NCBI RefSeq assembly: GCF_038433205.1
Contig: NZ_JBCDNA010000002.1
Coordinates: forward strand, 620,001-684,000
Direction of reading: 5' to 3'
From: Lutimonas vermicola
GTDB taxonomy: Bacteria > Bacteroidota > Bacteroidia > Flavobacteriales > Flavobacteriaceae
DNA length: 64,000 bases
Each line of letters opens with the position of its first letter. Position 1 is the stretch's first letter. Below, piece by piece: positions 9,202 to 18,126 of the stretch. The position numbers and the translations under genes are program-made. Under the pieces are notes generated by a model, which saw nothing but the letters and a program-made list of their open reading frames with translations, had not been told where the DNA came from and ran no database searches.

Positions 9202-9380
9202 CGGTGTGTTTTAAGACGGCAAAAGTACATATATTAAAAATGCTCGCAAGTTTTACGATCAAATCCCTGTTGTTTTTCAAAAGAATTGAAATTTTAACAA
9301 AACTTTATCATAACAAAGACAATAACTGAGCAACATATAGAGGGTAAATTTCGTTGTTTTAAACTAAACCCTCCTCTATT

Positions 9381-10484
9381 ATGATAAAAGAATTCTTCTG
9401 GATGTGCTCCGGCGCAGACACAGACCTGCTTCAGGAAAGTCCAAAATCTGAACAAATTAAATATGCCGGTATTGGTGGTACCGTTTTTTTTACGGCAATC
9501 ATGGCCTTGGTTTCGAGTGCTTATGCCTTATATACTGTATTTGACAATGTCTATATGGCGCTCCTTTTCGGATTGATCTGGGGCTTGCTGATATTTAATC
9601 TTGACCGTTTTATTGTTTCCACAATTAAAAAACGGGATAGCTTTTGGCAGGAACTGCTTCAGGCATCTCCTAGAATTGTATTGGCATTGATTATTGCCGT
9701 GGTTATATCCAAACCTCTTGAATTAAAAATATTCGAAAAAGAGATCGACCGCGTCTTACTGGAACAAAAAAACGAAATGACCTTGTTGAATCAGGATCAA
9801 ATCGCAGAACAATTTACTCCTGAAATCGCTCGGGTTGAAGGGGAAATTAATCTCATTCAGCAAAATATAGCCGCAAAAGAAAAAGAGGTCAATGACCTGT
9901 ATGACACCTATATAACTGAAGCGGAAGGTACCAAAGGCACAATGAAACTGGGAAAGGGCCCTGTTTATAAGGAAAAAAGAGAAAAACACGATGCCCAACT
10001 CAAAGAATTACAGCAACTTAAAGACAGCGGTGCGGTTAAGATCTCCGGAAAAGAAATCTTACTGGGTGATTTAAGGGAAAAACAAAAACTGCAAATCGCA
10101 AACAGTCAACCCATCATTGATGGATTTGATGGACTCATGGCCAGAATCAATGCCCTTGAAAAACTTCCGGCGCTTCCTTCTATGTTTATTCTGCTGCTCT
10201 TTATTGCTATTGAAACAGCTCCTGTGTTTGCTAAGGTTATGGCGCCTAAAGGGGCCTACGATTTAAAATTTGATGAACAGGAAGATGCATTAAAAGTATG
10301 GGTGACCCAGCAAAAAAATCAAAGAGCCGAGGTCTTGTCTACCGATACAACACTGAACGAAAAAGTGTATTACGATGTGGCCAAGGATGAAGAGATCTAT
10401 GAATATAAAAAGCAAAAAGCCAAGGATCTTTTAAAGCTTCAGTCTGATACTTTCTATAAAAAACAACGCGATGTATTAGGCTAA
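9381..10484 (+). CDS. DUF4407 domain membrane protein
   Basis: 367 residues. Starts with FFWMCSGADTDLL, typical of DUF4407 proteins of Bacteroidota. Predicted membrane segments near residues 27-52, 57-77 and 95-112, then a long charged coiled-coil region (about 115-245) and a fourth hydrophobic segment (about 263-285) before a charged C-terminal tail. The architecture suggests a membrane-anchored protein with a large coiled-coil loop. Molecular function unknown. Confidence 0.85.
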   Translation: MIKEFFWMCSGADTDLLQESPKSEQIKYAGIGGTVFFTAIMALVSSAYALYTVFDNVYMALLFGLIWGLLIFNLDRFIVSTIKKRDSFWQELLQASPRIVLALIIAVVISKPLELKIFEKEIDRVLLEQKNEMTLLNQDQIAEQFTPEIARVEGEINLIQQNIAAKEKEVNDLYDTYITEAEGTKGTMKLGKGPVYKEKREKHDAQLKELQQLKDSGAVKISGKEILLGDLREKQKLQIANSQPIIDGFDGLMARINALEKLPALPSMFILLLFIAIETAPVFAKVMAPKGAYDLKFDEQEDALKVWVTQQKNQRAEVLSTDTTLNEKVYYDVAKDEEIYEYKKQKAKDLLKLQSDTFYKKQRDVLG

Positions 10485-10494
10485 ATATTTAAGT

Positions 10495-10502
10495 TATATT
10501 TG
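10495..10502 (+). promoter_or_regulatory. Possible -7 promoter element for the GNAT gene
   Basis: TATATTTG, an exact match to TAnnTTTG, 17 bp before the ATG at 10520; this would give a very short leader. No clear -33 TTG. Confidence 0.4.
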
Positions 10503-10519
10503 ATGTTTAAACGGCCCCT

Positions 10520-11020
10520 ATGATTGTTTTAAGCACTGAGAGACTTCTTATCAAAAAAATCACGCCTGCCGATGCCCCTTTTCTTTTGGAATTGATGAAT
10601 GACAAAGACTGGATCGAAAACATTGGCGATCGCGGCATTAAAACCATCGAACAGGCTCAGGTATACATTACCAACAGATTTCTAAAAAGTTACGAAGAAA
10701 AAGGATTTGGGTTTTATGGTATTGTATTAAAGGAAAGTTCAGAAATGATTGGTACAGCGGGCCTGGTTCACAGGGAAGGTTTAGATGCTGTAGATATCGG
10801 TTATGGCATGTTACCGGCCTTTAGAGGGAAAGGATATGCCTTCGAAGCCACCAAGGCCGTATTTGACTATGGATATAACGTCTTAAGACTGGATAAGATC
10901 GTTGCCATAGTAAACCCCAGTAACAAGTCATCCATCAAACTCCTGGAGAAACTGGGCCTTAGATATGAAAAAATGGTGCGTCTTCCGGATGAAGACAAAG
11001 ACATTAAACTCTTCTCCTGA
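10520..11020 (+). CDS. GNAT family N-acetyltransferase (RimJ/RimL type)
   Basis: 166 residues with the acetyltransferase_3 layout: N-terminal LSTERLLIKKITPADAPFL, central IGYGMLPAFRGKGYAFEA (acetyl-CoA pyrophosphate-binding loop of the R/Q-x-x-G-x-A type) and C-terminal VNPSNKSSIKLLEKLGL. Transfers acetyl from acetyl-CoA to an amine; substrate unknown. Stands alone before the collagen-amino-acid island. Confidence 0.88.
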   Translation: MIVLSTERLLIKKITPADAPFLLELMNDKDWIENIGDRGIKTIEQAQVYITNRFLKSYEEKGFGFYGIVLKESSEMIGTAGLVHREGLDAVDIGYGMLPAFRGKGYAFEATKAVFDYGYNVLRLDKIVAIVNPSNKSSIKLLEKLGLRYEKMVRLPDEDKDIKLFS

Positions 11021-11041
11021 ATATTTTTATATAAAACATAA

Positions 11042-11088
11042 AATCGGGGTCAGCAGATCATCTGACACTGGCCTTTTTGGGGCCGATT
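11042..11088 (+). other. Possible folded leader or terminator before the hydroxyproline operon
   Basis: A closing stem AATCGG (11042-11047) / CCGATT (11083-11088) encloses two small hairpins, CAGA-TCA-TCTG and GGCC-TTTTTGG-GGCC, and is followed by ATTTTTAT. It could be a terminator for the GNAT gene or a folded leader of the downstream operon. The stems are short, so this is weak. Confidence 0.35.
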
Positions 11089-11163
11089 GATCGTATTTTT
11101 ATCTAATTCTGTGCCTAAATAGGAATACTAACAACTAATAATTACTTTTATTAAAAAAATTAA

Positions 11164-12150
11164 ATGGATCAATTTCCATACATCAACAGCGAATTCATGG
11201 AGTCAAATACTGACTTCAAGGAGTTAATCAACGCTTTGAAGAAGGGGTTTTCAAAAAAGACAGTTGAAACCCCTATGCGGCATCATCATGATTATCCCAA
11301 TCCAGAGGAAGAAATTGATTCAACCCTGTTATTAATGCCCTCCTGGGAAGCCGGAAAAGACCTTGGGGTTAAGATTGTTTCGGTAAACCCACATAATGGA
11401 AAATTCAACTTACCTTCCATTCAGGGCACCTATATCTATATCGACGGTCACAAAGGAACAGTCCGGGCGATCCTGGATGCTAAGGCGCTAACAGCCAAAA
11501 GGACTGCAGCCGCTTCAGCACTGGCAGCTTCTTATCTTGCAAAATCAGATGCTTCAACGATGTTAATGCTCGGAACGGGGGCCCTTTCGGTAAACCTCAT
11601 CAAAGCACATGCTTGCGTGAGGCCCATTAAAAAGGTCTTTGTCTGGGGGAGAAATTTTAAAAAAGCAAAACTGATCGCCGGACAATTTGAAGACCTGGCC
11701 ATTGAAGTGATTCCCGTAGAGGATTACCTTCAGACACTCCCTGAAGCAGATATTATTTCGTGTGCCACCTTATCAAAAGAGCCACTTGTTCCTGGAAAAC
11801 TACTAAGGCCGGGACAGCACCTGGACCTGGTGGGAGCCTATAAAAAAGATATGAGAGAAGCTGATGATGAAGCAGTAATCAGGTCTGTAATTTTTCTCGA
11901 TACCTACCAGGGAGGTTTGAAGGAATCAGGAGATATTGTCATACCTATGAGGCTTGGAATTCTTCAGGAATCGGATGTCAAAGCCGATCTTTTTGAACTT
12001 TGTTCCGGGTCGAAAAAAGGAAGGGCATCAAACCAGGAAATTACTTTTTTCAAATCAGTTGGGCATGCCTCTGAAGATCTAATCGGGGCAAGGTATTTTT
12101 ACGGACAGTGGGAGGCGATAAAACAATCAAATAATGAAAAAGTGAGCTAA
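11164..12150 (+). CDS. Ornithine cyclodeaminase/mu-crystallin family; likely delta1-pyrroline-2-carboxylate reductase
   Basis: 328 residues. Rossmann-type NAD(P) site LMLGTGALSVNLIKAH near residue 135-150; SIQGTYIYIDGHKGTVRAILDAKALTAKRTAAASALAASYLAK is the family signature region. The family includes ornithine cyclodeaminase and the reductase that converts delta1-pyrroline-2-carboxylate to L-proline. The gene overlaps the next start by one base, and the next gene is a trans-3-hydroxyproline dehydratase whose product is exactly that pyrroline, so the reductase role is strongly favoured by context. Probably cytoplasmic. Confidence 0.85.
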   Translation: MDQFPYINSEFMESNTDFKELINALKKGFSKKTVETPMRHHHDYPNPEEEIDSTLLLMPSWEAGKDLGVKIVSVNPHNGKFNLPSIQGTYIYIDGHKGTVRAILDAKALTAKRTAAASALAASYLAKSDASTMLMLGTGALSVNLIKAHACVRPIKKVFVWGRNFKKAKLIAGQFEDLAIEVIPVEDYLQTLPEADIISCATLSKEPLVPGKLLRPGQHLDLVGAYKKDMREADDEAVIRSVIFLDTYQGGLKESGDIVIPMRLGILQESDVKADLFELCSGSKKGRASNQEITFFKSVGHASEDLIGARYFYGQWEAIKQSNNEKVS

Positions 12151-13211
12151 TGGGTACTTTTCAAAATATTCTATCTAAGAAGCAATTTGAGCCTGATCCG
12201 AATTGGCTTCAAATCAAAACCATTGACATGCATACTGGTGGCGAACCCCTAAGAGTTATAACCGAGGGCTTCCCCGAGCTCAAAGGTAGTTCAGTCCTGG
12301 AATACAGAAGGTATTGCAAAGAACATTATGATCATTTGAGGACTGCCTTGATGTTTGAACCCAGAGGACATGCCGATATGTATGGTTGCATACTGTGTCG
12401 GCCCAATGATGAGGAAGGAGATTTTGGCGTTATCTTCCTCCACAATGAAGGCTATTCAACCATGTGTGGTCATGCCATCATTGCCCTGACTACGCTTTGT
12501 GTCGAAATGAAATGGATTGAGGTCAAAGAGGGCGACAATATGGTTAAAATAGATGCACCCTGTGGCAGGATTACTTCCTTTGCTCATATTAAAAACGGGG
12601 TCCTCACCGGCGTAAGGTTTCATTGCGTCGCCAGTTTTGTAGTCGGGCTGGACCAGACGGTAAAGGTTCCCGAACTTGGAACTGTTACTTATGACCTGGC
12701 TTATGGCGGGGCATTCTATGCTTATGTTGATATGGATAAAAACAATTTCGATTTTGATTTGTCGAAAAATTCGTATCAGCAACTGATCCGTAAAGGAATG
12801 GATATCAAAAAAGCTGTTATGCAACAAGATCACAAGATCTTGCATCCTTTTGAAAATGACCTCAGTTTTTTATATGGAACCATTTTTACCAAAAAATCGG
12901 ATAAAAGGTCCATTGACAGCAGAAATGTATGCGTTTTTGCCGATGGTGAAGTCGACAGGTGCCCCACAGGATCCGGAGTTTCGGGCAGAATGGCTATTCA
13001 CAAAAAAAGGAATGAAATTGATTTTGGGGAAACAATGAGCATTGAAAGCATCACTGATTCAGTTTTTATTGGATCTGTTGTTGAAGAAGTTGATTTCGGT
13101 CCTTTTAAGGCAGTCATTCCTCAAGTTGAGGGGACGGCAAATATTACGGGAATGCATACCTTTGTGATTGACCCTAATGACCCCATGAAACATGGTTTTA
13201 TACTAAGATAA
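12150..13211 (+). CDS. trans-3-hydroxy-L-proline dehydratase (proline racemase superfamily)
   Basis: 353 residues. Proline racemase fold with the first active-site motif MCGHA (Cys106, His108). In the second motif, DRCPTGSG, the residue that is Cys in racemases and epimerases is Thr273. A Cys/Thr pair is the known mark of trans-3-hydroxy-L-proline dehydratase, which removes water to give delta1-pyrroline-2-carboxylate. The paralogue at 20692-21702 has Cys/Cys, so the two are expected to do different chemistry. Translationally coupled to the upstream reductase (ATG overlaps its stop). trans-3-hydroxyproline occurs in collagen. Confidence 0.9.
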   Translation: MGTFQNILSKKQFEPDPNWLQIKTIDMHTGGEPLRVITEGFPELKGSSVLEYRRYCKEHYDHLRTALMFEPRGHADMYGCILCRPNDEEGDFGVIFLHNEGYSTMCGHAIIALTTLCVEMKWIEVKEGDNMVKIDAPCGRITSFAHIKNGVLTGVRFHCVASFVVGLDQTVKVPELGTVTYDLAYGGAFYAYVDMDKNNFDFDLSKNSYQQLIRKGMDIKKAVMQQDHKILHPFENDLSFLYGTIFTKKSDKRSIDSRNVCVFADGEVDRCPTGSGVSGRMAIHKKRNEIDFGETMSIESITDSVFIGSVVEEVDFGPFKAVIPQVEGTANITGMHTFVIDPNDPMKHGFILR

Positions 13212-13212
13212 T

Positions 13213-14130
13213 ATGATGTATTCAGTTGAGATCTCAGATTCAAATAATTTATTGGATCATATACACATCTATGATAAAACATTATCTGCAAGGATTTATC
13301 CCAACCTGGGAGGCAGTATTCAGCAACTTATTGTCAACAATGTAAAAATCATTGACGGTATCAGCAACGATCAAAAAGGACTTGAAGATTATGCAGCCAG
13401 CTATAAATCATCAGTGCTCTTTCCCTTTCCAAACAGGATAGAAGATGGTTCTTACCAATATCTGGGCACAAAGTATCAGTTAGCAGTAAATGAGCCATCG
13501 GTCAATAACGCAATTCACGGTGTGGTTTACAACAAAGCATTTGAAATCAGCTCAATTGAGTCAAAAGAGGATGTCTCCAAAACAGTGTTGACCTACAATT
13601 CCAATGGTTCAACTGCTGGTTTCCCTTTCTTTTTTGAATTAAAATTAACTTATGCTATAAGCGGTACAGGAAGCCTGAAACTTAAATTTGATATTTTGAA
13701 TAAAGGAGATAAACCTTTTCCCTATGGCCTGGGATGGCACCCTTATTTTTTGGCCGACTCACTTAAGGATTGTATCCTGTCGTTTCCATCAAGGTATTTT
13801 TATAGCTGCAACAAAAGGAGCCTGCCTGTAAATAAGGCTACTTCGGAGCTTTCTGAATCGTTTAAAATAGGCGACAGCTCTTTTGACGATGCCTACTCGC
13901 TCAACCGTCCCGAATGCCGGTTTGAATCGAACAGCTACAGCCTGGCTTTGGCATTTGATTATCCCGAAGACACCTATTTACAGGTCTATACCCCTCCTCA
14001 CCGGAAAAGTATTGCCCTGGAACCCATGACCTGTATTGCCAATAGTTTTAATAATCAAATCGGCTTAAAAGAACTGCTTCCGGGCAAGTCAGATTCCTGG
14101 ACCATACATATGGACCTCAACGTTAAATAA
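13213..14130 (+). CDS. Aldose 1-epimerase family protein
   Basis: 305 residues, galactose-mutarotase-like fold. Seen: YPNLGGSIQQLIVN near the start, LFPFPNRI followed by AIHGVV (active-site His), PYGLGWHPYF (second His) and LALEPM-like ALEPMTCIANSFN with the catalytic Glu. It interconverts the anomers of hexoses or related sugars. Its position, one base after the hydroxyproline dehydratase and 12 bases before the kinase-lyase fusion, is unusual. Hydroxylysine in collagen carries galactose or glucosyl-galactose, which could explain a mutarotase here (inference). Confidence 0.85.
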   Translation: MMYSVEISDSNNLLDHIHIYDKTLSARIYPNLGGSIQQLIVNNVKIIDGISNDQKGLEDYAASYKSSVLFPFPNRIEDGSYQYLGTKYQLAVNEPSVNNAIHGVVYNKAFEISSIESKEDVSKTVLTYNSNGSTAGFPFFFELKLTYAISGTGSLKLKFDILNKGDKPFPYGLGWHPYFLADSLKDCILSFPSRYFYSCNKRSLPVNKATSELSESFKIGDSSFDDAYSLNRPECRFESNSYSLALAFDYPEDTYLQVYTPPHRKSIALEPMTCIANSFNNQIGLKELLPGKSDSWTIHMDLNVK

Positions 14131-14142
14131 TGAATTGTCTTT

Positions 14143-17100
14143 ATGCAAGAAAACAATTATAATAACCTCACTATTGAACCTTCCATTGCTGAAAAAATCC
14201 TGTTTGATACATACCGGATAAGAGGAAAGGCCAGTTTATTGCCTGGGGAATATGACCTGAATTATAAGATTCGCATTGATGAAACAGATCAATATGTTTT
14301 GAAAATATCAAGGCCCGATACAGATCGTGAAGCTCTTGATTTTCAGCAAAAACTTTTAACGCACCTGGAAGAAGGCCCTGAAAAAATCAAGGCACCCCTT
14401 GCAGTCAAGGATAAAGCGTCAAATTTGGTGTCGACATTTATCGACAGTTCAGGCCGCAAAAGACCCGTTCGTTTATTGAGCTGGATCCCTGGACGGATGT
14501 ATCATGAAGTGCAACCCAAACGCGATAGCTTAAGGCTGAGCCTTGGCAGCATTTGCGGAAAACTTTGTAAAGCCCTTCAGGGGTTCGGGCATCCAAAAGC
14601 CCATAGAACCTTTGAATGGGATCTTGCATCTTCCTTATGGACCATTGAACATGTCGACCTTTTTTCTGAAAATGAAAAAAAAGTGGTCACTTATTTTCAG
14701 CAACGATTTTCAAAAGCCCAGGAAGGGTACAGGCTATTGCGAAAATCGGTCATTCACAATGATGCCAACGATCATAATTTAATTGTGAGCGCAGATCTAA
14801 AGGATCCTCTCGTTGTTGCGGTAATCGATTATGGCGACGCCATCTACTCACAAACCATCAATGACCTGGCAATTACCTGTGCCTATGGAATGATGGAACA
14901 AAACGATCCATTATCGGCTGCTCTTCCCATCGTAAGAGGCTATCATCAGGGTATGGAACTTTTAGAAAATGAATTAGCTTACCTCTATGACTGTATCGCT
15001 ATGCGACTGGTTATTACAGTTACAAAATCGGCTCTAAATAAGATCAGGGAACCCAATAATAAATACCTTCAGGTAAGTGAAAATTCGGCCTGGAACCTTC
15101 TTCAAAAATGGAAAGACGTGAGTGCCGATTTTGCTCATTATGGTTTTAGGGATGCCTGCGGTTATACTGCCCATCCGAAGGAGGAATTATTCAGGTCATG
15201 GGTTTCAAAAGTAAACCCGGGTCTTGATCTGCTCTTTCCGAGCAGGAACTCTAAAGAATGCCTGTACCTTGACTTAAGTGTTTCAAGTAAATGGTTGGGG
15301 CATTTAAGTGAATTTGCGGATTTTGACCACTTTGAGTATAAAATTAATAGACTTCAAAAGAAACATCCCGGCAAGATCATTGGAGGGGGTTATCTGGAAC
15401 CTAGGCTTGTTTACACTACGGCTGCGTATCAAAAAAATGGAAACGAAAGAACAGAGAACAGGACCGTTCACTTAGGATTGGATTTTTGGGTATCTGCCGG
15501 CACTCCGGTTCACGCTCCCTTAAAAGGTGAAGTTGTGGTGGCTGTAAACGATGCGGGTGAGAGAGAATATGGAGGACTGATTATTTTAAAACATCATCTG
15601 AAAAATTTCGCTTTTTTTAGTTTATACGGTCACCTTTCGGTAGCTAGTGCAACTGCCAAAAGCATTGGTGATATCGTGGAGGCAGGAGAACAGATTGCTG
15701 TTATTGGAGACTATCCTGAAAACGGAAACTGGCCGCCTCATCTGCATTTTGAATTGATGCTTTCTCTATTGGATTATACATCAGATTTTCCCGGGGTAGC
15801 CTATAAAAGTGAACTGAGTATTTGGAAGAGCATTTGTCCCGACCCTAATCTGCTTTTTAAGCTTGATGCCTTGCAGCAAAAAACTCCGGCAGATAATAAA
15901 ACACTGGCAGACTATAGAAAAGCTCATCTGGGAAAAGGAATGAGTTTATCATATCAGGACCCTATTCAAATAGTAAGAGGCTCTGGCCCCTTTCTTATTG
16001 ATCAATTCGGGGCACTTTATTTGGATACGGTAAACAACGTGGCTCATGTGGGCCACGAACATCCTCATGTGGTAAAAGCCGGGCAGGAACAGATGGCTTT
16101 GCTCAATACAAATACGAGGTATTTACACGAAAACATCAATTTGTTAGCTAAAGAATTACTCGAAACGTTGCCACCTGAATTAGCAGTGGTACATGTTGTA
16201 AATTCAGGAAGCGAGGCCAATGAACTTGCTTTGCGCATGGCAAAGGTTGTTACTGGGAATAAAGATATCCTGGCCTCCGAAATGGGCTATCATGGCAACA
16301 CAAATGCCTGTATAGAGATCAGTTCGTATAAATTTGATGGTAAAGGCGGTGAAGGATGCCCTGAGCATACGCATATATTTCCTTTACCTGATAGTTTTAG
16401 GGGCCTTTACAGAGGAGCAGACACCGGAGAAGCTTATGCAAAAGAAGTTAAAAAGAAAATTTCAGAACTTCAAAAAACGGGAAGAGCACCTGCTGCATTT
16501 ATTATAGAACCTATTATCAGCTGCGGGGGACAAATTGAATTACCATCCGGGTTTCTTTCAAGAGCCTATAATGATACGCGAAGTGCAGGAGGTTTGTGCA
16601 TTTCTGATGAAGTTCAGGTAGGATGTGGAAGAATGGGTTCAACTTTTTGGGGTTTTCAATTACATGACGTCATTCCTGATATAGTGACCATAGGAAAACC
16701 TTTGGGCAACGGACATCCTGTTGCGGCAGTAGTTTGTACAAGGGAGGTTGCTGATAAATTTGCCAACGGCATGGAATATTTTAATACTTTTGGAGGAAAC
16801 CCCGTTTCCTGTGCAATTGCGACAGAAGTTTTAAAAACTGTAAAAAGAGAAGGTTTACAAGCCAATGCTTTAGCAGTAGGAGATTATCTTAAGAGCGGGC
16901 TAAAAGAATTAGCGAAGACATCCTCCATTCTGAAAGATATTAGGGGCCAGGGCCTGTTTTTGGGTATAGAATTAACCGATGATCAACTAAAACCTCTGCC
17001 TGAAGAAACTAAATATCTCTCTAACCGTATGAAGGATAAGGGTATTCTTATGAGTATTGACGGCCCGGATCACAATGTTCTTAAGATCAAACCTCCTTTG

Positions 17101-17178
17101 GTATTTTCAAAAGAAAACGCCATGCAGCTGTTAGGAACCCTAAGTGAAGTACTCAAGGAAGATTATTTAAAAACTTAA
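14143..17178 (+). CDS. Trifunctional fusion: APH-type kinase, M23 peptidase-like domain, class-III aminotransferase-fold enzyme (likely hydroxylysine kinase / phospho-lyase)
   Basis: 1011 residues. Residues about 1-330 form an aminoglycoside/choline-kinase-like phosphotransferase with HNDANDHN (catalytic Asp207, Asn212) and VIDYGD (metal Asp229). Residues about 435-550 form an M23/LytM domain with a complete metal site: HLGLD (His443, Asp447), YGH (His497) and HLHFE (His533, His535). Residues about 590-1005 form a class-III PLP enzyme with SGSEANE, EPIISCGGQ, SDEVQVGCGRMG and the PLP Lys852 in TIGKPLGNGHP. The same two outer families in animals are hydroxylysine kinase and 5-phosphohydroxylysine phospho-lyase, acting in sequence to give 2-aminoadipate semialdehyde. 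Next to hydroxyproline genes this is the favoured role. The M23 domain has no known role in that pathway, and there is no signal peptide. Similar fusions could also act on phosphoethanolamine-like compounds. Confidence 0.85.
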   Translation: MQENNYNNLTIEPSIAEKILFDTYRIRGKASLLPGEYDLNYKIRIDETDQYVLKISRPDTDREALDFQQKLLTHLEEGPEKIKAPLAVKDKASNLVSTFIDSSGRKRPVRLLSWIPGRMYHEVQPKRDSLRLSLGSICGKLCKALQGFGHPKAHRTFEWDLASSLWTIEHVDLFSENEKKVVTYFQQRFSKAQEGYRLLRKSVIHNDANDHNLIVSADLKDPLVVAVIDYGDAIYSQTINDLAITCAYGMMEQNDPLSAALPIVRGYHQGMELLENELAYLYDCIAMRLVITVTKSALNKIREPNNKYLQVSENSAWNLLQKWKDVSADFAHYGFRDACGYTAHPKEELFRSWVSKVNPGLDLLFPSRNSKECLYLDLSVSSKWLGHLSEFADFDHFEYKINRLQKKHPGKIIGGGYLEPRLVYTTAAYQKNGNERTENRTVHLGLDFWVSAGTPVHAPLKGEVVVAVNDAGEREYGGLIILKHHLKNFAFFSLYGHLSVASATAKSIGDIVEAGEQIAVIGDYPENGNWPPHLHFELMLSLLDYTSDFPGVAYKSELSIWKSICPDPNLLFKLDALQQKTPADNKTLADYRKAHLGKGMSLSYQDPIQIVRGSGPFLIDQFGALYLDTVNNVAHVGHEHPHVVKAGQEQMALLNTNTRYLHENINLLAKELLETLPPELAVVHVVNSGSEANELALRMAKVVTGNKDILASEMGYHGNTNACIEISSYKFDGKGGEGCPEHTHIFPLPDSFRGLYRGADTGEAYAKEVKKKISELQKTGRAPAAFIIEPIISCGGQIELPSGFLSRAYNDTRSAGGLCISDEVQVGCGRMGSTFWGFQLHDVIPDIVTIGKPLGNGHPVAAVVCTREVADKFANGMEYFNTFGGNPVSCAIATEVLKTVKREGLQANALAVGDYLKSGLKELAKTSSILKDIRGQGLFLGIELTDDQLKPLPEETKYLSNRMKDKGILMSIDGPDHNVLKIKPPLVFSKENAMQLLGTLSEVLKEDYLKT

Positions 17179-17189
17179 AATATAATATC

Positions 17190-17615
17190 ATGAAAAATGC
17201 TTTGTTAGTAGCAAGTCTGCTTCTTTTTACCTCTTTTACAACCACCATTGTGGATGATGAAACAGCCATTAGAAAGGTTTTGGAAGATCAACGACAGGCT
17301 TGGAACAATTACGATTTAGAAGGTTTTATGCAAGGCTATTGGAACTCGGAGGAACTTAAATTTTACGGAAGTAACGGTGTCACCTATGGTTGGAAAAATA
17401 CACTTGAACGATATAAAGCTGCCTATCCTTCGAAAGCACATACGGGAACATTAAAATTCGTGCTCAACGATATCTCGAAAATTAACAAAGGATCTTACTA
17501 TGTTATGGGAGAATACCACCTTGAAAGGTCGGTGGGAAATGCAGACGGAATCTTTATGATCATTCTTAAAAAGATTGACGGAGAATGGAAGATTATTGCA
17601 GATACGTCTTGTTAA
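17190..17615 (+). CDS. Exported SnoaL/DUF4440-like protein (NTF2 fold)
   Basis: 141 residues with a short signal peptide (MKNALLVASLLLFTSFTTTI). The body, DDETAIRKVLEDQRQAWNNYDLEGFMQGYW ... LKFVLNDISKINKGSYYVMGEYHLER ... GIFMIILKKIDGEWKIIADTSC, is typical of the DUF4440/SnoaL-like NTF2 superfamily, small cone-shaped proteins with varied binding or enzymatic roles. It lies 12 bases after the kinase-lyase fusion, so it is probably in the same transcript. Specific function unknown. Confidence 0.8.
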   Translation: MKNALLVASLLLFTSFTTTIVDDETAIRKVLEDQRQAWNNYDLEGFMQGYWNSEELKFYGSNGVTYGWKNTLERYKAAYPSKAHTGTLKFVLNDISKINKGSYYVMGEYHLERSVGNADGIFMIILKKIDGEWKIIADTSC

Positions 17616-17652
17616 GCTTTACTTTGAACTAGAAAATTTAAATCCTTTATTC

Positions 17653-18117
17653 ATGTATTTCATCAGAAAGGCAACTTTAAGTGATCTCAGCAAACTTCTG
17701 GAATTTGAAAAGGCCCTGATCAATGTTGAACGTCCCATGGACTTGACGATTCGGGAGGGTGACATTTCTTATTACGATATCAGTGCTTTTATAGTGGCAG
17801 ATGATACCGAGTTAATTGTGGCCACTCATAAAAATGAAATTGTGGCCTCAGGTTATGCGAGAATAAAAGATGACCGTCATTATTTAAAACATAAAAAGCA
17901 GGGCTATCTTGGATTTATGTATGTAGCAGAGGCCCACAGAGGAAAAGGGCTTAACAAACGAATCATCGATGCTTTGATACAATGGTGCAAAGACAAAGGT
18001 GTCTTTGAGATTCGACTTGACGTGTATCAGGAAAACCCAAAGGCCATCAAAGCCTATGAAAAGGCCGGATTTAAGAAACACATGATAACCATGCGGCTGG
18101 ATGCCGGCAAAAGTTAA
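17653..18117 (+). CDS. GNAT family N-acetyltransferase
   Basis: About 154 residues. The open frame reaches back to 17575, overlapping the previous gene, but the ATG at 17653 begins the typical GNAT opening (MYFIRKATLSDLSKLLEFEKALI), so that start is chosen. The acetyl-CoA motif is LGFMYVAEAHRGKGLNKRIIDALIQW, followed by IRLDVYQENPKAIKAYEKAGF. An acetyltransferase in a hydroxyproline/hydroxylysine cluster might acetylate an amino acid or intermediate, but the substrate cannot be inferred. It converges on the M24 peptidase gene. Confidence 0.85.
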   Translation: MYFIRKATLSDLSKLLEFEKALINVERPMDLTIREGDISYYDISAFIVADDTELIVATHKNEIVASGYARIKDDRHYLKHKKQGYLGFMYVAEAHRGKGLNKRIIDALIQWCKDKGVFEIRLDVYQENPKAIKAYEKAGFKKHMITMRLDAGKS

Positions 18118-18126
18118 GGCTGCTGC

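Noticed and set aside
17575..17652. Upstream extension of the GNAT gene
   Set aside because: It overlaps the DUF4440-like gene in another frame and adds residues that the family does not have; the ATG at 17653 opens the domain directly.
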